DNA from: Moraxella osloensis
GTDB taxonomy: Bacteria > Pseudomonadota > Gammaproteobacteria > Pseudomonadales > Moraxellaceae
Reading direction: 5' to 3'
DNA length: 64,000 nt
Assembly: GCF_001553955.1 (NCBI RefSeq)
Contig: NZ_CP014234.1
Location: 186,001-250,000 of the forward strand
A program made the translations under genes and the position numbers. Position 1 is the stretch's first letter. Each line of letters begins with the position of its first letter. Under the pieces are notes generated by a model, which saw only the letters and a program-made list of their open reading frames with translations, searched no databases and was not told the origin of the DNA. Positions 55,195 to 63,677 of this stretch are shown piece by piece.

Positions 55195-55941
55195 TTGCTA
55201 GTCACTCAAACGGATGCTAATACGCAAACTATCGATTCAACGCTCGATAATCAAACCAAAACTAAAAACAATACCATCATAGACTTGCTTGCACTTATCA
55301 CCGATACCATGCCGCAGTGGAAAGTGCATCGATGTCAAGTGACGGACGGGGTTATCTCACAGCACTTGCCTATGAAATTTATTTACCATTATGAGTATTT
55401 GTCCGACCTACTCAAACTGCAGCATCCGTTAAATGGTCAATTGCTAGCAAGCTTTGATCGATTGCTGACGCGAGAACAATTTGCACAAATGCTTGGCATT
55501 CATCTAAGCCAAGTAGTCAATCCTTGGCAAATAAAGTTTGCTGGCAAATTGGTGGTGTTTTACCAACAACCTGATATTGCATTGCGTTTGCATTGGGTGA
55601 ATACTAGCAAAACATTTGAGCCTATCTACCTCTCATCAAAATTATCTCAAACAGAAGCTTTGCCCTATGCGATTGATAATGCTTTTACCAATTGGCAGAT
55701 TATCGGGGTAGAAATTATTCAAAAAAATCCGCAGGTTGAGCTTGTGTATGACAGTGATGAAACCAATGGCACCCAATCCATTTTGCCTTCCACCCAATTT
55801 GTACCCGTACCTACGCCGTTAGCCCATTGGATGATGGCATATTTTCAGTCGCATCCTGTCATTGCCAATGAATGGTTGGCGCTAATCAAATCAGAAGCGC
55901 AATCTTATGCCAAAGCACAGCAGTTTATTGCAGCACCATGA
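55195..55941 (+). CDS. Unknown protein upstream of the tol cluster
   Basis: A 248-residue soluble-looking protein I do not recognise. It has no signal peptide or membrane segment. The predicted start is TTG at 55195 with AAAGGAAA 6 nt before it, and no in-frame ATG occurs until about residue 37 (TMPQWKVHRC). Noticeable segments are HLPMKFIYHYEYLSDLLKL, MLGIHLSQVVNPWQIKFAGK and a C-terminal helix (EWLALIKSEAQSYAKAQQF). It lies ahead of tolQ, where many gammaproteobacteria have ybgC, but it does not show the thioesterase pattern. Confidence 0.65.
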   Translation: MLVTQTDANTQTIDSTLDNQTKTKNNTIIDLLALITDTMPQWKVHRCQVTDGVISQHLPMKFIYHYEYLSDLLKLQHPLNGQLLASFDRLLTREQFAQMLGIHLSQVVNPWQIKFAGKLVVFYQQPDIALRLHWVNTSKTFEPIYLSSKLSQTEALPYAIDNAFTNWQIIGVEIIQKNPQVELVYDSDETNGTQSILPSTQFVPVPTPLAHWMMAYFQSHPVIANEWLALIKSEAQSYAKAQQFIAAP

Positions 55942-56257
55942 CTTTTATCAGTATCTTTTTAGCCTTAGCTTTTAGTCATAGCAGCCATGCCATCATCAAT
56001 ACTAGCAAAGTCCCAAAATTTTTATACGATTAGCCAATGTTATTGGTTACAATATGCTTATGCAAATTCTAGTGCTCGGCCTTATAATTGCACTAGTTTT
56101 TGGTTTTTGGTTTTTGGTTTTTGGTTTTTGGTTTTAATCGGGTATTGCTGGCAGGCTGTTGACAAGCTGGCATCAAAATATTTAGTGGTTTATATTAAGT
56201 GGTTTATATTAAGTGATTTGTATTTAATGATTTGGATGGTTGGGGAAGCATAACTTT
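55942..56257. other. Repeat-rich leader region of tolQ
   Basis: 316 bases with no confirmed gene. They contain the heptamer array (56097-56136), a 14-bp direct duplication AGTGGTTTATATTA (56184-56197, 56198-56211), a 27-codon hydrophobic frame at 56055-56138 and a longer open frame in another phase ending at 56253, just before tolQ. Confidence 0.55.
56097..56136 (+). repeat. 7-bp tandem repeat (GTTTTTG), 5.7 copies
   Basis: Units at 56097-56103, 56104-56110, 56111-56117, 56118-56124, 56125-56131 plus GTTTT. The period is not a multiple of three, so slippage would change reading frame. Confidence 0.95.
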
Positions 56258-56986
56258 ATGGAAGGCTCGATTGATCTCGTCAGTTTGGTGACGCATGCCA
56301 GTATTTTTGTCAAAATTATCATGGGCATTTTACTATTTGCTTCTTTGTTGTGTTGGGTCACTATTTTTCGTTTAAGCAGTCGTTTGGCAATTGCCACGCG
56401 CGCCGATAATTATTTTGAGAAAACCTTTTGGTCAGGGGTTGAATTGCCAACCCTATACAAAGGCGTCCAAGGCAATCCTGATAGAAGTGGACTTGAGCAA
56501 ATCTTTTTTATTGGCTTTAGTGAGTTTTTAAAACTGCTCAAAAACACCCAAGCCCGTAGCGACGTCATTGAAGGCGTGGAGCGCAAACTTCGCGTTGGCT
56601 TGGGGCGTCAACAACTTGAGCTTGAGCAAGGATTGTCGTTACTAGCCAGTATTGCCTCGGTATCGCCATATATCGGTCTGCTTGGTACGGTCTGGGGGAT
56701 TATGACGGCTTTTATGGGCTTATCGACTTCTTCGCAAGCCACACTGGCTGCGGTTGCCCCGGGTATTGCCGAAGCCTTGATTGCCACGGCACTGGGTTTG
56801 TTTGCTGCGATTCCCGCGGCACTGGCTTTCAACCATTTTACCGCAAAAAACGATAAAGTTTATCAAAGTCGTAGCCTGTTTTGTGATGAGATGACAGGCA
56901 TGTTGTTGCGACAAACTGTGGATACGGCTACCAAATTACCGACGGGGATGAGTTCACCTGCCATGATGCCTCCGCTCTCTCGCTAG
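56258..56986 (+). CDS. tolQ: Tol-Pal system motor protein TolQ
   Basis: Inner-membrane MotA/TolQ/ExbB proton-channel subunit that with TolR energises TolA. From the ATG at 56258 (GGGGAAG in front; the TTG at 56240 is unlikely) it has 242 residues and three membrane helices (about 14-38, 133-155, 168-190). The family block LLASIASVSPYIGLLGTVWGIMTAF and APGIAEALIATALGLFAAIPAALAFN are intact. It heads tolQ-tolR-tolA-tolB. Confidence 0.95.
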   Translation: MEGSIDLVSLVTHASIFVKIIMGILLFASLLCWVTIFRLSSRLAIATRADNYFEKTFWSGVELPTLYKGVQGNPDRSGLEQIFFIGFSEFLKLLKNTQARSDVIEGVERKLRVGLGRQQLELEQGLSLLASIASVSPYIGLLGTVWGIMTAFMGLSTSSQATLAAVAPGIAEALIATALGLFAAIPAALAFNHFTAKNDKVYQSRSLFCDEMTGMLLRQTVDTATKLPTGMSSPAMMPPLSR

Positions 56987-57011
56987 ATAAATGCTAAACG
57001 CTAAATGCTAA

Positions 57012-57040
57012 ATAAATGTTAGATAAATGTTAGATAAATT
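57012..57040 (+). repeat. 11-bp direct repeat before tolR
   Basis: ATAAATGTTAG at 57012-57022 and 57023-57033, then a partial copy; the preceding bases hold further CTAAATG copies. Confidence 0.8.
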
Positions 57041-57060
57041 TTATTGAACAACTTGACACT

Positions 57061-57528
57061 ATGAAAGCAAACCCTTACAGCCGTAACCGTCCACAAAAAC
57101 TCAATGCGAGTATGAATGTGGTGCCTTATATTGACGTTATGTTGGTGCTGCTCGTCATATTCATGGTGACCGCGCCCATGCTAACGACGGGAGTGGATAT
57201 TGATTTGCCAAAAGCGCAAACCAAATCACTGCAGCAAGGCACACAGTTACCGGTGATTGTGTCACTAAAATCTGATGGGCAGCTATATTTAAGCACCCAA
57301 GACAAAACCGATGAGCCGATGAGCGAAGAGGCACTAATCGCCACTTTGAATAATTTACAATCTCAGCCTCAATACCAGTTCGATGGTAAACCCAATGTCA
57401 ATGTGATGATTAATGCCGATCAGAATAACCAATATGGTGATATTATCAAATTGATGGCAAACTTGCAGCAAGCGGGCATCCAAAAGGTTGGCTTGTTAAC
57501 CGCACCGCCAAAACCAGCCAGCAACTAG
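57061..57528 (+). CDS. tolR: Tol-Pal system protein TolR
   Basis: ExbD/TolR family, 155 residues: a short cytoplasmic N-terminus (NRPQKLNASMNVVPYIDVMLVLLVIFMV region, with the essential Asp in PYIDVMLVLL), one membrane helix (about 21-42) and a periplasmic domain ending GIQKVGLLTAP. It starts 74 nt after tolQ in a repeat-containing gap, without a clear Shine-Dalgarno (the region reads TTGAACAACTTGACACT). Confidence 0.95.
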   Translation: MKANPYSRNRPQKLNASMNVVPYIDVMLVLLVIFMVTAPMLTTGVDIDLPKAQTKSLQQGTQLPVIVSLKSDGQLYLSTQDKTDEPMSEEALIATLNNLQSQPQYQFDGKPNVNVMINADQNNQYGDIIKLMANLQQAGIQKVGLLTAPPKPASN

Positions 57529-57612
57529 CCTTTTAATCAAGCAGCCTTCTAATACGATGACCTTTTAATTTTTGGTTGAACATTTTTGCTAGAATAAGGA
57601 AATACTGAGACG

Positions 57613-58578
57613 ATGTATGCTGAAGTGACCTCAGTCTATGTACCCGTCAAAACACCCGATTACCCGTTTTTGGCGATTGTGCTCAGTGCCATTGCCCATG
57701 CGTTGGTGGTTGGGTTATTGTTTTTCTTTTATCATAACGCCCCGCCCGCGCCCATGGAAACCTCTTTGATTACCCCTGAGCAGTTGTCGGCAATGCAAGG
57801 GCAAATCAAAGCCAACCAACAAAATGCGCTGGCGCAAAACCAAGCCACGGCTGGCGAGATGGCTGGTGCGCCCACACCGTCTTTAAATTCCCAAACCCTA
57901 TCCACTGTGCCAATGAACACGCCCCATTCGACCTCAACCAACCAAATTGAAATGGTCAAAGATAATTTGGCCGCCAAGCAAGCGCAATGGGAAAAAGAGC
58001 AGGCGCTATTTGCTGAAAAGTTAGATCGGGAGGTAGCAGCTGAAAGACAAGGCGTGATTGATGAATTAAACCAGCGCAATGAAACCCAGCAGCGAAATCT
58101 GCAAGATTATAAAATTGCCGAAAGCAATATTGATGAGGTAAAAAACGAAATACGCGCCAACAATGCCGCCTATAATAAAAATCTCAATGCCAATAGCGAG
58201 CGGCAAAGTGACAATAGTATCAAGTCACTGGATTTGGGTAAAGATGGTCAATCTACAGGTGCAGCGCAATCGCAATCATCTAGCGGTCAAGGTTCTAGCA
58301 GACGTGGTGGTGCATCGGGAGGGAGTTCGGCAGGCTATGTCAGCCAAGTCATGGCGATGATTGATGCAAACTGGAATGTACCAACCAATAGTAATGGCAA
58401 TTCATTAACGGCGTCATTTAGCATTGCTGCGGATGGTACAATTAGTAATATCACTATTCGCGGCAGTAGTGATGCCGCTTTTAAAGCAAGCTTACAACAA
58501 GCAATCAACCAATCAAGTCCGCTGCCGCCCCCGCCAAATGGCGCAAGAACCATGACGGGCAATTTTAAAGCCAAATAG
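57613..58578 (+). CDS. tolA: Cell envelope protein TolA
   Basis: Inner-membrane-anchored rod that reaches to Pal and TolB. The 321 residues have an N-terminal membrane helix (about 20-42, FLAIVLSAIAHALVVGLLFFF), a long polar helical region rich in Gln, Glu, Asn and Ala (about 60-200), a Ser/Gly-rich hinge (about 210-240, SSSGQGSSRRGGASGGSS) and a C-terminal TonB-like domain (VMAMIDANWNVP, SLQQAINQSSPLPPPP). The rod is shorter than in E. coli (421). AGGAAA is upstream of the ATG. Confidence 0.92.
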   Translation: MYAEVTSVYVPVKTPDYPFLAIVLSAIAHALVVGLLFFFYHNAPPAPMETSLITPEQLSAMQGQIKANQQNALAQNQATAGEMAGAPTPSLNSQTLSTVPMNTPHSTSTNQIEMVKDNLAAKQAQWEKEQALFAEKLDREVAAERQGVIDELNQRNETQQRNLQDYKIAESNIDEVKNEIRANNAAYNKNLNANSERQSDNSIKSLDLGKDGQSTGAAQSQSSSGQGSSRRGGASGGSSAGYVSQVMAMIDANWNVPTNSNGNSLTASFSIAADGTISNITIRGSSDAAFKASLQQAINQSSPLPPPPNGARTMTGNFKAK

Positions 58579-58691
58579 TAAAACTAAGTAGTGTTGTAGC
58601 GTCTAGCCTTGCCAAATCTTTTTTGGCGATTAAAACAATGCTATTATTTTAAAACCACTTTTTTAATAATTATAAATATTGCAGGCTAATT

Positions 58692-60002
58692 ATGAACAAG
58701 ACTTTTTTTAAAGCGGCAGTCATTGCCTTGGCTACCACTACGATGCCACCTCTAGTGAACGCTGCCAACAATGTTGATTTTACCCTAGTCAAGCAGGCAC
58801 CACGCTCTAACTTGCAAGTCGCCATCGTACCATTTGCTGGTGCAGAGAGTATCTCAGGGATCGTCACCAATGATTTGACCAATTTGGGGCAATTTACTTT
58901 AGATAGTAATTTACCAGAGCGACCTCATAGCAGTAGTGAAGTCACTTTGCCTGTCTGGCAGCATAAAGCCGTGCCTTATTTGGTGGTCGGCAATACGCGC
59001 AGCAATCGGGGTAATGTTGAAATTAATTTTGAAGTGATTAATGTGGCGACAGGCGAGGTGATGCAGGGTCTGCAAACCGTCACCAGCAAAAATAACTCGC
59101 AAAGTTTGCGTATGGCAGGGCATAAGGTTGCTGACCGTATCTATGAGATATTGACAGGCATCAAAGGCGATTTTTCTGGGCGTATTGCATATGTGGTGGA
59201 AACAGGTAAGCCTAAAAACCGTGTGTCACGTTTGGTCATTTCTGATGTGGACGGCTTTAACCCAAAAGTGATTTATGAGCTTAACGGTACCATTAAAACC
59301 CTAAATACCTCTGCTGACAATCAAACCTTTACTTTCCAAGTTCAGCCCGACACGCTAGGCTATCCGCAGGTCATGTCTGCCAATATTGTCAGCGGGGCAG
59401 TCAGCAATTTGACGAATTTTAAAGCCATGAACTATGGTGCGTCCGTGAGTAAAGATGGCCGCGTGATATTTAGTAGCAGTTTTGAAAACGGCATACCGCA
59501 GATTTATTTGGCGCAAGGTGGCAGTTCTCGTCGCTTGACCAATGACCCTGTAGGGGCTATTTATCCTAGTTGGGCGCCTGATGGGCAGTCATTTGTCTAT
59601 ACTTCAGATAGAGCCGGTGGTAAAAAAGGCGGTAATAAAGGTCAAATCTATCTCTACAATCTGGCAACCGGTAGTGAGCAGCGCTTGACGGGTGGCGGAC
59701 TGAGCAGCATGGGGCGCATCAGCAATGATGGTAAAAAAATGTCCTATTTGTTGGGTGCCAATCAAGGCGTAGTGATGGATCTGGGTTCGCGCTCGGTAAC
59801 TGCTGTAAATAACGTTGGGTTAAGTGAAGCCCCAGGTGTCTCACCCAATGGACAACACTATATTTACTCCAATAAAAATGTCATTACCATTGTATCGAAT
59901 GGCAAATCCATCAGTATTAGCCCATCCCAAAATGGCGTACCCAATGGCTTGATTTATGGACCACTTTGGCTCAATCCAGACGCCAATAATGTTTTGCCGT
60001 AG
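58692..60002 (+). CDS. tolB: Tol-Pal system propeller protein TolB
   Basis: Periplasmic partner of Pal. The 436 residues have a signal peptide (cleavage near VNA-AN), the TolB D1 domain (about 25-165; RSNLQVAIVPFAGAESISGIVTNDL, DRIYEILTGIKGDFSGRIAYV) and a six-bladed beta-propeller with blade motifs such as YPSWAPDGQSFVYTSDRAGG and LSEAPGVSPNGQHYIYS. Length equals the norm. It is followed by a paralogous lipoprotein rather than pal. Confidence 0.95.
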   Translation: MNKTFFKAAVIALATTTMPPLVNAANNVDFTLVKQAPRSNLQVAIVPFAGAESISGIVTNDLTNLGQFTLDSNLPERPHSSSEVTLPVWQHKAVPYLVVGNTRSNRGNVEINFEVINVATGEVMQGLQTVTSKNNSQSLRMAGHKVADRIYEILTGIKGDFSGRIAYVVETGKPKNRVSRLVISDVDGFNPKVIYELNGTIKTLNTSADNQTFTFQVQPDTLGYPQVMSANIVSGAVSNLTNFKAMNYGASVSKDGRVIFSSSFENGIPQIYLAQGGSSRRLTNDPVGAIYPSWAPDGQSFVYTSDRAGGKKGGNKGQIYLYNLATGSEQRLTGGGLSSMGRISNDGKKMSYLLGANQGVVMDLGSRSVTAVNNVGLSEAPGVSPNGQHYIYSNKNVITIVSNGKSISISPSQNGVPNGLIYGPLWLNPDANNVLP

Positions 60003-60018
60003 CCTAGCCACAAATAAC

Positions 60019-61083
60019 ATGAAATATGTTTATCCCTTACCCAGTTTATGGTGCGCCCCTGTTATGGCAATTGTCATGGCAATTGTCATGGCAATTAGCT
60101 TGGCGATGACAGGCTGTCAGACCATGCGCTCGCCATCAACAACCTTATCTAGCAACAACACCCTGCAAGGTTCGACCTCACTGCCCAAAGTCATAGAGGC
60201 TGTACCCACCAATTTGCCGCACATGGATGCTCGCCAGCTGTCAGGTAAGTTGATTTTTATTTATTTAACCGGATTTGGGGAAAATCGCCAAGCGCAGCTG
60301 ATTGAAACCCAAATCGATGGCAGCGACCCAAAGACTTTGTATAAGGTCAATGGGACGATAATGAGCTTATCCGCCAGTCGCTTAGGCGACCGCCTGATTT
60401 TTACGGTTCAAGCAGGCAACAGTTATCCTCAAGTCGTTATCCTTGATAGAGCGACTTTGCAAGTCACTGAGATTTCTGCAGTTTCTGGCAGACGCACCCA
60501 TAATTTTAGTGGCGCAATCTCCCCTGATGGGCGCCAATTGTTACTAGCAAATAGCCAAATGGGCAATCCAGAGATTTTTTTGACCGATAGCAGCGGCAAT
60601 GTAAAACAACAACTGACGCATCAACCAGCAATTGATTTAGCCCCTGTGTGGTTGCCAGATGGTCAATCCTTTATATTTACGTCGGATAAAGCCAAATTTT
60701 TACAACCGCAACTTTATCAATACTATTTTGCAAAACAACAATTTTTGCCTTTAAACTTGCCTGGTAAAACCAATGCCATAGCTCGGATTAGTCCTACGGG
60801 GCGTTTGATCACTTATGTCAGCGATAATAGCCAAGGCAGGCTTGCAGATATGGCAACTAAAAAAAGCATCGCTATCAATAATGAAGGATTGGCTGAACCT
60901 GCCAACTTTTCGCCCGATGGCAACTATTTACTTTATTCGGCAAAAAACCGCATAAAAATCATCCCAGTACCGACTTTTGAGACGTTGACACCACAGCAGT
61001 CGCCTGCTAGCTGGACAATCGAGTTTGCCGATAGCAACCACCAACCATTTACCATTCGAGAGCCGATTTGGGTAACACCCTAA
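60019..61083 (+). CDS. TolB-like propeller lipoprotein (TolB paralogue)
   Basis: From the ATG at 60019 (16 nt after tolB) this 354-residue protein has a signal sequence with three copies of MAIV and a lipobox AMTGC, so it is a predicted lipoprotein. Its body aligns block by block with the TolB propeller next door: SGKLIFIYLTG with SGRIAYVVETG, DGSDPKTLYKVNGTIMSL with DGFNPKVIYELNGTIKTL, LAPVWLPDGQSFIFTSDKA with IYPSWAPDGQSFVYTSDRA, NNEGLAEPANFSPDGNYLLYS with NNVGLSEAPGVSPNGQHYIYS. The TolB D1 domain is absent. I infer a tandem duplication that kept the propeller and gained a lipid anchor. Function unknown. Confidence 0.82.
   Translation: MKYVYPLPSLWCAPVMAIVMAIVMAISLAMTGCQTMRSPSTTLSSNNTLQGSTSLPKVIEAVPTNLPHMDARQLSGKLIFIYLTGFGENRQAQLIETQIDGSDPKTLYKVNGTIMSLSASRLGDRLIFTVQAGNSYPQVVILDRATLQVTEISAVSGRRTHNFSGAISPDGRQLLLANSQMGNPEIFLTDSSGNVKQQLTHQPAIDLAPVWLPDGQSFIFTSDKAKFLQPQLYQYYFAKQQFLPLNLPGKTNAIARISPTGRLITYVSDNSQGRLADMATKKSIAINNEGLAEPANFSPDGNYLLYSAKNRIKIIPVPTFETLTPQQSPASWTIEFADSNHQPFTIREPIWVTP
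60064..60096 (+). repeat. 12-bp tandem repeat in the signal sequence of the TolB-like lipoprotein
   Basis: ATGGCAATTGTC repeated 2.75 times (60064-60075, 60076-60087, 60088-60096); each unit has an in-frame ATG and codes for MAIV. Confidence 0.93.
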
Positions 61084-61157
61084 AGTCCATAACAATCAAT
61101 TGAAATTCTAGTGTATGACCCGATAAAAAAAGTAATAATCATTAATGGAAAATTATA

Positions 61158-61670
61158 ATGAACCTAGAAAAACCAACAGATGCTCACACACCTGACCCAG
61201 CCAATCCACAATTTGGTAGTGGGGCGAATGGTTATCCATCAGCGTTACCGCAATACACGCAGCTTAGTCAAAACTTACCGGTGACCCAAAGCCAAATCAG
61301 TTATAACCACATTACTTATGCGTTGGCGCTGTTTAGTTATTTTACTGCGGGACTGACTTGGATTATTCCGATTGTGATGAATTACTTAAAGCGCGATGAG
61401 GCTAGAAACACGTGGCTTTATAGTCACTTTGATTGGCAAATCAAAACGTTTTGGTACAGTATATTTTTTTGGGTGATTGGTTTTGTCATGGTGATTTTTG
61501 CGACTGGCGGGCTATTTTTTGGCGCCGCCGTTGATAGTAATCATACGATGGGTGGTAGTTTTATTGTCGGTGCTTTAGGCGGCCTGATAATCGTCGCCAC
61601 AGTCTTATGGCATCTGTATCGCATTATTCGTGGTTGGATTGCGTTGTCAAATGGTCGAGCTGTGCCTTAG
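61158..61670 (+). CDS. DUF4870-like membrane protein
   Basis: A 170-residue protein with a polar, Pro/Gln/Ser-rich N-terminus (about 1-48) and three or four membrane helices (about 52-78, 95-122, 130-155). The block ITYALALFSYFTAGLTWIIPIVMNYLKRDEA followed by SHFDWQIKTFWYSIFFW is typical of the DUF4870/YIP-like small membrane proteins with unknown function. The RBS (GGAA) is modest. It follows the TolB-like gene after 74 nt on the same strand. Confidence 0.7.
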   Translation: MNLEKPTDAHTPDPANPQFGSGANGYPSALPQYTQLSQNLPVTQSQISYNHITYALALFSYFTAGLTWIIPIVMNYLKRDEARNTWLYSHFDWQIKTFWYSIFFWVIGFVMVIFATGGLFFGAAVDSNHTMGGSFIVGALGGLIIVATVLWHLYRIIRGWIALSNGRAVP

Positions 61671-61801
61671 TCTTTGATTATAGGACGTTAAAAGCTAAAT
61701 CCTGCAATCTATATTCTAAATACTCTGGGTTGATAGCTGATATGGTAGTTAATATAGCGGTGAAGCAAAGAAAATTGCAGGTGTTTATTTAGCGTCAACA
61801 C

Positions 61802-61810
61802 TGATATAAT
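61802..61810 (+). promoter_or_regulatory. Extended -10 promoter candidate for pyrD
   Basis: TGATATAAT is a perfect extended -10 (TGn-TATAAT), 138 nt before the chosen pyrD start. Confidence 0.55.
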
Positions 61811-61828
61811 AGCTTTTCTGATTTTGAC

Positions 61829-61865
61829 GAGATAGTCTAGACAGCACGTCAACGGGTGCTATCTC
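61829..61865 (+). promoter_or_regulatory. Hairpin in the pyrD leader
   Basis: GAGATA (61829-61834) pairs with TATCTC (61860-61865), enclosing a bulge and an inner stem GCAC (61844-61847)/GTGC (61856-61859). It starts about 12 nt after the expected transcription start. No T run follows, so it may be a leader structure rather than a terminator. Confidence 0.4.
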
Positions 61866-61947
61866 TCAAGCTAAATAGGTTAGTTCTGCTTGTATAAAGG
61901 GCAGAGTCAATTAGATTCACCCATGCAATGTGAGTGCTTATTCAACT

Positions 61948-62991
61948 ATGTATGCCTTTCTTCGTCCGTTCTTATTTAACACCGATCCTGAAAAAGCCCA
62001 CGAAATCACGTTATCGTTACTCGAAAAATCGCAAAAATTTGGGATGCTCGGGTTTTTGTACGGTAAGCAAGAATTGACGACAGAATGTATGGGGTTAACC
62101 TTTACCAATCCGGTTGGTTTGGCAGCCGGGCTTGATAAAAACGGCGAATATATCGATGCGTTAGCGGCATTGGGTTTTGGCTACATCGAAATTGGTACGA
62201 TTACCCCAAAACCACAGCCTGGCAACGAAAAACCCCGTCTATTTCGTATCAAAGAAGCCCATGCCATTATCAATCGCATGGGATTTAATAATAAAGGCGT
62301 CGATTATCTCATCGAGCAAGTTAAGCGTGCAAAATATCAAGGCATTTTGGGTATTAACATTGGCAAAAATGCCAGCACGCCTGTTGAAAATGCCCTAGAT
62401 GACTATATTTATTGTCTAGAGCGAGTGTATCCTTACGCGTCTTATATTACAGTGAATATCTCCTCTCCCAATACCAAAAACCTGCGTGACTTGCAAAGTG
62501 GTGATGCGCTCACGGCGCTGCTTGATGGCATCAAATCACGCCACAGCCAACTCGCTAGCCAACATCAGTATTATGTGCCATTGGTACTGAAAGTTGCCCC
62601 AGATTTGGAAGAAGACCAAATTGATTATATTGCCAAAGAATTGGTGCGTTTTGATATTGATGGGCTGATTACCACCAATACCACCTTAAGCCGTAATGGG
62701 GTAGAAGACTACAAAATCAGTCAAGAAGCAGGCGGGCTATCAGGTCGACCACTGAGCCACCGTAGTACCCAAGTTCTTGAGCAGTTTGCCGAACGCTTAC
62801 CGAGCTCAGTTGCGCTTATCGGCGTAGGCGGCATTGACAATGGTCAACGCGCGGTTAAAAAGATTGAAGCAGGTGCGGATTTGATTCAGCTCTATAGTGG
62901 TTTGATTTATGAAGGACCAGAGCTCATTCAAACCTGTGTTGAAGCCCTTGACGGTTATCGTCTAAGCCAACATTCGCCGTCTACTTTGTAA
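61948..62991 (+). CDS. pyrD: Dihydroorotate dehydrogenase (quinone), class 2
   Basis: Membrane-associated FMN enzyme of pyrimidine synthesis that passes electrons to quinone. N-terminal quinone-tunnel helices ([19 protein letters not shown]), FMN-site [83 protein letters not shown] and [11 protein letters not shown] identify class 2. The ATG at 61948 gives 347 residues and the family N-terminus; a GTG at 61930 is less likely. cvpA begins 24 nt downstream. Confidence 0.95.
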   Translation: MYAFLRPFLFNTDPEKAHEITLSLLEKSQKFGMLGFLYGKQELTTECMGLTFTNPVGLAAGLDKNGEYIDALAALGFGYIEIGTITPKPQPGNEKPRLFRIKEAHAIINRMGFNNKGVDYLIEQVKRAKYQGILGINIGKNASTPVENALDDYIYCLERVYPYASYITVNISSPNTKNLRDLQSGDALTALLDGIKSRHSQLASQHQYYVPLVLKVAPDLEEDQIDYIAKELVRFDIDGLITTNTTLSRNGVEDYKISQEAGGLSGRPLSHRSTQVLEQFAERLPSSVALIGVGGIDNGQRAVKKIEAGADLIQLYSGLIYEGPELIQTCVEALDGYRLSQHSPSTL

Positions 62992-63015
62992 ATCCCATGA
63001 TACGAGCTTGACCCG

Positions 63016-63549
63016 ATGACTTTGTTAGATATGGTAGTGTTGTTTGTATTGTTTATGGGGTTGTGGCAGGGATTTAATAATGGCTTAATGCGCTCACTGG
63101 TGGGCATGTTTGGTTGGCTATTGGCACTGCTGCTAGCCAGTTATTTGGCAAAACCTTTAGCACCGTTTTTTGTGTCATTCACTGGCTCAACCGGCCTTAG
63201 TATCATTGCGGCATTCTTGGCAATTGGCTTATTTGTCATCGTGGGACTGCAAATCGTATTATGGGTGATGAGTAAAACCTTGCAGGGGCTTAGACTGAGC
63301 ATTCTAGATAAATTGGCGGGCGCAGGGTTTGGCTTGGTCAAAAATTTGGTCATTGTGTTGATGGTGCTGAGTTTATTGGCGCCTTTTGTCGGTCAACGTG
63401 ACTTTTGGCAGCAGTCTAAGTTTGCCAATGCGCTACTGCCAATGGCACCTTTTGCGACCCAAATCACCCAACAGCTTGCTGCCAATCTGGGGAAAACCGC
63501 TTTCGAAGGAATAGGGCAAATGGGCAATAGCATTGGTAAGTTTGACTGA
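63016..63549 (+). CDS. cvpA: CvpA family membrane protein
   Basis: A 177-residue inner-membrane protein with four hydrophobic segments (about 4-22, 28-48, 60-85, 103-125). The N-terminal pattern LLDMVVLFVLFMGLWQGFNNGLMRSLVGMFGWLLALLLA (seen as LWQGFNNGLMRSLVG) and the position before purF are characteristic of CvpA, known for colicin V production and, more broadly, envelope stress resistance. It probably shares transcription with pyrD and may lead into purF. Confidence 0.92.
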   Translation: MTLLDMVVLFVLFMGLWQGFNNGLMRSLVGMFGWLLALLLASYLAKPLAPFFVSFTGSTGLSIIAAFLAIGLFVIVGLQIVLWVMSKTLQGLRLSILDKLAGAGFGLVKNLVIVLMVLSLLAPFVGQRDFWQQSKFANALLPMAPFATQITQQLAANLGKTAFEGIGQMGNSIGKFD

Positions 63550-63599
63550 CGGCTAAAGTATTGTAATTGTCAGCCGGCAAAAAAGTTAGTTTCATTCAA

Positions 63600-63640
63600 T
63601 TTTCATCAGGTCTCTTTTCATCAGGTCTCTTTTCATCAGG
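63600..63640 (+). repeat. 15-bp tandem repeat before purF
   Basis: TTTTCATCAGGTCTC at 63600-63614 and 63615-63629, and a partial third copy to 63640, 38 nt before the purF start. Confidence 0.93.
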
Positions 63641-63677
63641 TTTTAGAGCCATCGGTGAAAAATCAAAGGGGTAAAAT

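Noticed and set aside
55987-56253. An 88-codon frame before tolQ taken as a gene from its own ATG
   Set aside because: Its first part lacks a binding site and protein-like pattern, and it reads through the heptamer array. Only the part after the array is considered, as a possible partner of the 56055 frame.
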